9,341 nt of DNA, taken from positions 1 to 9,341 of the forward strand of contig JAFQNZ010000043.1 in assembly GCA_017395715.1 (NCBI GenBank). Direction: 5' to 3'. The translations under genes were made by a program, and so were the position numbers. This DNA is from Clostridia bacterium. GTDB lineage: Bacteria; Bacillota; Clostridia; Oscillospirales; CAG-272. Below the pieces are notes generated by a model. It saw only the letters and a list, made by a program, of their open reading frames with translations. It did no database searches and had not been told where the DNA came from. Below, in pieces: positions 5,689 to 9,341 of the stretch. Every line of letters starts with the position of its first letter. Within the stretch, counting starts at the first letter, position 1.

Positions 5689-7059
5689 ATGGAAAGAGAA
5701 AAGCTCGGAAGCCGGCTTGGCTTCATTTTGTTGAGCGCAGGCTGCGCCATCGGTCTTGGCAATGTATGGAAATTCCCCTACATGGTCGGTCAGTACGGCG
5801 GCGGTCTGTTCGTTTTGATTTATCTTATTTTCTTGGCAATCATGGGTATCCCGGTCATGGTCATGGAGTTCTCGCTCGGCAGAGCCAGCCGCAAGAGTCC
5901 GGTTGCCATGTACCAACAGCTTGAACCGAAAAAATCCAAGTGGCATATCCACGGCTACTTTGCCCTGGCAGGCAACGTACTGCTCATGATGTTTTACACC
6001 TCAGTGGCAGGATGGTTGCTTCAGTATTTCATCAAAACCGCAAGAGGCGATTTTGCAAACGTTCCGACCGAATCGGTTGCGCCCCAGTTTGGCACCATGC
6101 TCTCCGACCCCTGGATGCAGATCCTTTTCGTTGCCATCGTTGTGATCGTCGGCTTCTTGATCTGTTCGTTTGGCGTACAGAAGAGCCTTGAAAAGATCAC
6201 CAAAGTCATGATGCTCGCCCTTCTCTGTATCATGGTGGTGCTCGCTGTCAACAGCTTCACGCTCGACGGCGCCAAGGAAGGTCTGAAATTCTACCTCGTT
6301 CCCAATTTTGACACACTCAAAGAGATCAGCCTTTTTGATATCATCACAGGTGCCATGAGTCAGGCGTTCTTCACACTCTCCCTCGGTATCGGCTCGATGG
6401 CAATCTTCGGAAGCTACATCGGCAAGGAACGCTCCCTTTTCGGCGAAGCCTGCAATGTCGCCATTCTCGACACCTCTGTTGCACTCGTGGCAGGTCTTAT
6501 CATCTTCCCCGCCTGCTTCACCTATAACGGCGGCAACGTCAACGCAGGTCCTCCTCTCATTTTCGAAACACTTCCGCAGATCTTCAACAACATGCCGCTC
6601 GGTAGACTCTGGGGCAGTCTTTTCTTCGTGTTCCTCTCCTTTGCCGCCCTCTCCACCGTTTTTGCGGTATTTGAAAACATCATTGCCTGCATTTGTGATC
6701 TCACAGGCTGGTCAAGAAAAAAGGTTTGCCTTGTCGGCGGTATCGGTATGTTCCTTCTCTCGATTCCCTGCGTTCTCGGCTTTAACCTTTGGTCAGGCTT
6801 TGAACCCTTCGGCGCAGGCACAGGTGTACTTGATCTTGAAGACTTTATCGTTTCCAATATTCTACTCCCCATCGGTTCTTTTATCTTTGTTCTTTTCTGC
6901 ACCACCAAGTGGGGTTGGGGATGGAAAAACTTCATCGCCGAAGCCAACGAGGGCAAGGGTGCCAAGATCAAGCCCTGGATGCGCGGTTATATGCGCTATG
7001 TCCTCCCGGTTCTCCTGTTCGCTTTCATCATCATCAGTATCGTAACCTTCTTCATCTAA
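5689..7059 (+). CDS. Sodium-dependent transporter, neurotransmitter:sodium symporter (NSS/SNF) family
   Basis: This is a cytoplasmic-membrane, Na+-coupled uptake carrier; bacterial NSS members of known function (LeuT, MhsT, TnaT) move amino acids. The 456-residue protein starts with the family signature SRLGFILLSAGCAIGLGNVW (8-27), KFPYMVGQYGGG (28-39), which forms the unwound first helix. A20 and N25 correspond to sodium ligands of LeuT. Helix 2 follows with GIPVMVMEFSLGR (53-65). Helix 6 contains SQAFFTLSLGIGSMAIFGSY (224-243), another substrate/sodium-site segment, and helix 7 is CNVAILDTSVALVAGLIIFP (255-274). I count about 11 membrane segments, the last at 434-456, matching the 11-helix bacterial subgroup rather than 12-helix LeuT. 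GGAGGA at 5680-5685 supports the ATG. The next gene is 27 bases downstream with no terminator between. The substrate cannot be read from sequence; an amino acid is likely. Confidence 0.95.
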   Translation: MEREKLGSRLGFILLSAGCAIGLGNVWKFPYMVGQYGGGLFVLIYLIFLAIMGIPVMVMEFSLGRASRKSPVAMYQQLEPKKSKWHIHGYFALAGNVLLMMFYTSVAGWLLQYFIKTARGDFANVPTESVAPQFGTMLSDPWMQILFVAIVVIVGFLICSFGVQKSLEKITKVMMLALLCIMVVLAVNSFTLDGAKEGLKFYLVPNFDTLKEISLFDIITGAMSQAFFTLSLGIGSMAIFGSYIGKERSLFGEACNVAILDTSVALVAGLIIFPACFTYNGGNVNAGPPLIFETLPQIFNNMPLGRLWGSLFFVFLSFAALSTVFAVFENIIACICDLTGWSRKKVCLVGGIGMFLLSIPCVLGFNLWSGFEPFGAGTGVLDLEDFIVSNILLPIGSFIFVLFCTTKWGWGWKNFIAEANEGKGAKIKPWMRGYMRYVLPVLLFAFIIISIVTFFI

Positions 7060-7086
7060 AACAAGTAATAAAAAAGGGATCCTCTT

Positions 7087-8760
7087 ATGAAAACCGTGAT
7101 GCGCCGCACTTTATCGCTTCTCCTTCTTCTTTCTTTGGTACTGCCCCTGCTTCTTTCTGTTCCGGTTTCGGCAGCAGACGGAGCAAACGCCACCGTTCTT
7201 TTCACGCATGACTTACACTCGCATTTTCTCCCCACACCCACCGATGAAGGCGGTGAAGAAGGCGGATACGCCCGCCTTGCCACGCTGATCGGACAGCAAA
7301 AAGAAAAGAATCCAAACGCCATTTTGGTGGACGGCGGCGACTTTTCCATGGGCTCGCTCTTCCAAACAGCCTACGCCACCTCCGCTACCGAGCTTCGCCT
7401 CATGGGTCAAATGGGCTTTGACGTTACCACCTTCGGCAACCATGAATTTGACTATCTTGAACAGGGACTTTCCGATATGCTGAATGCCGCCAAAGCCAGC
7501 GGCGATCCGCTTCCTGCCATTGTGGAAAGCAACTATCTGCCGCCCAAAGCGGGTGATGAAAACGAAACCGAGCATTCTGCCACCGTGCGCGACGCCTTTG
7601 ACAACTACGGCGTCAAGAACTATATTCTTCTGGAACGCGGCGGCGTGTATTTCGCCATCTTCGGTCTTATGGGCTTTGACGGTAACGACTGCGCCCCCAA
7701 CTCGGGTATGGTGATGACCGATCCCGTAACCACCGCCAAGGAAACGGTCAAAAAAGCCACCGAGGAATGCAAGTCCCTCTACAACGCCGACCCGATCGTT
7801 GTTTGCCTTTCGCACAGCGGCACCGACAACGGCAAAGGCGAGGATTACACCCTTGCTCAAAAGGTTGACGGCATCGACCTCATCATTTCGGGTCATACCC
7901 ACACCACCATCAAGGAAGCCATCAAGGTGAACGGCACCTACATCGTTTCGGCAGGCGACTACGGCAGATACCTCGGCGTTGTTGATCTTGTCAAAAACAG
8001 CGACGGCACCGTGACTCTTGCCAACTATTCTCTCATTGCCGTTGACGAAACAGTGGCAGAAGACCCCGCCATCGCAAGCAAGGTGGCAGAGTTCAAGCAG
8101 GCGGTCAACAATGACTATCTTGCCGCCTACGGCATGACCTTCGATCAGGTGCTTGCCCATAACAAAGTCGAATTCGAGCCGCAAAGCGCGGTCGGCGCGA
8201 CCCAGCACGAATCTCCCCTTGCCAACCTCTACGCCGATGCGTACTTCTGGGCAGCCGAGAAAACGCTCGGCTTCCGCCCCGACATTGCTCTCACCGCCAC
8301 AGGCGTCATCCGCGAAAGCCTGCCGCTTGGCAACATCACCGTGTCGGACGTATTCAACGCCGCATCTCTCGGTGTTGGCACGGAGGGAGAACTCATCGCG
8401 GTTTACATCACGGGCGAAGATCTATGGAGCGCTCTTGAAGTGGATGCCTCGGTACAGCCCATCATGCCCGCCGCACAGCTTTTCTTCTCGGGCATTGAAT
8501 ATTCCTTCAACACCAACCGTATGATCTTCAATAAGGTCGATTACGCAAGACTCCGTCTTGCCGACGGAACGCTTGCTGAAATTGACGATGACAAGCTCTA
8601 CTGCGTCATCGCAGGTATGTATGCAGGTCAAATGCTCGGCTCGGTCAAAGAAAAATCTTTCGGACTGCTTTCGATCACACCCCGTAACGCCGAAGGTAAG
8701 CCCTTTCGGCAGATGAACTCAAGGATTACGTCATCCGCGATGAAAACGGCAGACCCTTAA
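7087..8760 (+). CDS. 5'-nucleotidase-family metallophosphoesterase, surface-exposed; 3' end frameshifted
   Basis: This is the UshA/5'-nucleotidase type, which hydrolyses nucleotides or related phosphate esters outside the cell. A signal peptide spans about 1-30 (basic start, leucine-rich core, VPVSAA). The dinuclear metallophosphatase domain shows D42 and H44 in THDLHSH, VDGGDFSMG (81-89, D85), FGNHEFDY (116-123), LSHSG (241-245) and SGHTHT (268-273). The C-terminal nucleotidase domain begins near QHESPLANLYADAYFWA (373-389) and includes TATGVIRESLPLGNITVSDV (403-422). The usual GGDGY-like substrate motif is not obvious; AGMYAGQMLG (509-518) occupies that area. After residue 539 the frame reads 18 aberrant residues and stops. 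The natural continuation lies in another frame (8703-9038), so the original product was about 650 residues with a C-terminal membrane anchor. The start has a modest AAAAGGG site. The gene lies 27 bases after the transporter, probably in the same operon. Confidence 0.9.
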   Translation: MKTVMRRTLSLLLLLSLVLPLLLSVPVSAADGANATVLFTHDLHSHFLPTPTDEGGEEGGYARLATLIGQQKEKNPNAILVDGGDFSMGSLFQTAYATSATELRLMGQMGFDVTTFGNHEFDYLEQGLSDMLNAAKASGDPLPAIVESNYLPPKAGDENETEHSATVRDAFDNYGVKNYILLERGGVYFAIFGLMGFDGNDCAPNSGMVMTDPVTTAKETVKKATEECKSLYNADPIVVCLSHSGTDNGKGEDYTLAQKVDGIDLIISGHTHTTIKEAIKVNGTYIVSAGDYGRYLGVVDLVKNSDGTVTLANYSLIAVDETVAEDPAIASKVAEFKQAVNNDYLAAYGMTFDQVLAHNKVEFEPQSAVGATQHESPLANLYADAYFWAAEKTLGFRPDIALTATGVIRESLPLGNITVSDVFNAASLGVGTEGELIAVYITGEDLWSALEVDASVQPIMPAAQLFFSGIEYSFNTNRMIFNKVDYARLRLADGTLAEIDDDKLYCVIAGMYAGQMLGSVKEKSFGLLSITPRNAEGKPFRQMNSRITSSAMKTADP

Positions 8761-9038
8761 AGGAATGGTACGCCATCTCCTCTTATATTGAAAATATGGG
8801 CGGCGAAATGGACGAAGCCTACGCTACCACCGACGGCAGAAAAGTGGTGTATTCAAGCCTTAACCCCATCAAGCTCCTGCGTAACCCCAACATCTTCACG
8901 TTTGTTGCGCTGATTCTGATTCTCTTGATCATCCTCCTGATCGTTCTGCTTGTCCGCTTTATCATCAAGAGAGTCAAAAAGAGAAAAGCCAAAAAACAAA
9001 TCCCCGAAGAAAAACCCGAGGAAAGCAATGAAGGATAA
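8703..9038 (+). pseudogene. Displaced C-terminal part of the 5'-nucleotidase gene: domain end, membrane anchor and basic tail
   Basis: In the frame shifted by one base, translation from 8703 reads LSADELKDYVIRDENGRPLK and on through EWYAISSYIENMGG, which completes the nucleotidase domain. A linker (KVVYSSLNPIKLLRNPN) leads to a single strongly hydrophobic helix (about 8898-8960) and a Lys/Arg/Glu-rich cytoplasmic tail ending at TAA 9036-9038. This is the natural 3' end of the preceding gene. Adding one base around 8701-8706, most simply one C in the CCC run, restores a single frame from 7087 to 9038. A TAA in this frame at 8697-8699 bounds the shift on the left. An ATG at 8796 could give an 80-residue fragment but has no ribosome binding site, so I do not regard it as a separate gene. 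Whether the shift is a real mutation or a sequence error cannot be decided here. Confidence 0.85.
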
Positions 9039-9341
9039 ACTGAAAACTTTCATTCCCCGTTACGGCTACTTTCCCATCATCGCGCTCTTCGCCTTCAACA
9101 GCCTTGTCTATTTTCTCACCAAACTTGTGTACGATCCCGCAAGGGCGTATGACCTCTCGCTTGGCATCGACCATGCACTTCCCTTTGTACCGGCTTTCAT
9201 TCTCTTTTATATCCTCGCCTATCTGCAGTGGGCGCTCGGCTATATCATGATTGCCAGAGAAAGCCGCGAGGAAATTTACAAAGTGGCAAGTGCGAATATC
9301 CTTGCTAAGATCTTTTGCGGTATCATCTTTGTAGCTCTGCC
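9028..9341 (+). CDS. N-terminal part of an integral membrane protein, possibly PAP2-family phosphatase (runs off window)
   Basis: ATG at 9028, five bases after GAGGA (9018-9022), opens a frame that stays open to the window edge (104 full codons). It overlaps the end of the preceding gene by 11 bases, suggesting translational coupling. The product has a short basic N-terminus (MKDKLKTFIPRYGYFP), a membrane helix at about 13-33, the segment YDLSLGIDHALPFVPAFILF (41-60) leading into a second helix that continues through YILAYLQWALGYIMIA, then RESREEIYKVASANILAK and the start of a third helix. The DLSLGIDHALPFVP segment and layout recall the N-terminus of PAP2-superfamily membrane phosphatases (inositolphosphotransferase/AUR1-like) of Clostridia. 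This rests on remembered resemblance only. The diagnostic PAP2 motifs (KxxxxxxRP, PSGH, SRxxxxxHxxxD) would lie outside the window, so the function is tentative; that it is a real membrane protein gene is well supported. Confidence 0.6.
   Translation, partial: MKDKLKTFIPRYGYFPIIALFAFNSLVYFLTKLVYDPARAYDLSLGIDHALPFVPAFILFYILAYLQWALGYIMIARESREEIYKVASANILAKIFCGIIFVAL

Noticed and set aside
5226..5734. Small plus-strand frames across the glmS-transporter gap
   Set aside because: They span the glmS end, the inverted-repeat block, a terminator hairpin and a promoter; the translations are low quality and lack start signals.
7213..8208. 331-codon minus-strand frame opposite the 5'-nucleotidase
   Set aside because: It is a shadow of a gene with intact metal-binding motifs, with no ribosome binding site or promoter of its own.
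8700..8706. Programmed -1 frameshift site at GCCCTTT
   Set aside because: The heptamer does not fit X-XXY-YYZ in the zero frame, re-pairing after slippage would mismatch, and no obvious downstream stem-loop or upstream Shine-Dalgarno-like stimulator was seen. A one-base deletion or sequence error is simpler.

Overview
The window looks like chromosomal DNA of a Gram-positive Clostridia-type bacterium, probably an uncultured gut lineage near Oscillospiraceae/Christensenellales; this placement is inference. The support is AGGAGG-type ribosome binding sites, near-perfect sigma-A promoters with 17-base spacers, a CIRCE/HrcA operator at a small heat-shock gene, a glmM-glmS pair, an 11-helix NSS transporter, and a signal-peptide/C-anchor surface 5'-nucleotidase. 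The content is mostly housekeeping and metabolic. I see no phage genes, CRISPR array, toxin-antitoxin pair or defence island, and no convincing undescribed multi-gene system.

Layout. (1) 1-530: secG, a Sec translocon subunit with an unusual Thr/Ala/Pro-rich tail, closed by a strong intrinsic terminator. (2) 537-1376: a single-gene unit with its own promoter encoding a TIM-barrel sugar phosphate isomerase/epimerase. It faces an hsp20 gene on the minus strand, and the two share a bidirectional terminator. (3) 1816-2166 is a 351-base divergent intergenic region. It holds the hsp20 promoter, a near-perfect CIRCE operator, a second degenerate CIRCE-like site, and a perfect consensus promoter for glmM; nothing else there looks genic. 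(4) 2167-5353: glmM-glmS, 10 bases apart, supply glucosamine phosphates for UDP-GlcNAc and cell-wall synthesis. (5) 5354-5688 is a 335-base intergenic region. It holds a compact mosaic of inverted repeats (REP/MITE-like), a terminator-like hairpin, and the extended -10 promoter of the next operon. (6) 5689-9341: a probable three-gene operon of an NSS-family Na+-coupled amino acid transporter, a surface 5'-nucleotidase-family metallophosphoesterase interrupted by a one-base frameshift near its 3' end, and the start of a membrane protein resembling the PAP2 family that runs off the window.

How the genes relate. GlmS makes glucosamine-6-phosphate and GlmM isomerises it to glucosamine-1-phosphate, so these two are consecutive steps of one pathway. 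The last three genes all encode envelope proteins and are tightly packed (27-base gap, then an 11-base overlap). Co-transcription is likely, but a shared function is not shown. The items most worth a second look are the frameshift, the double CIRCE arrangement, the inverted-repeat mosaic and the SecG tail.
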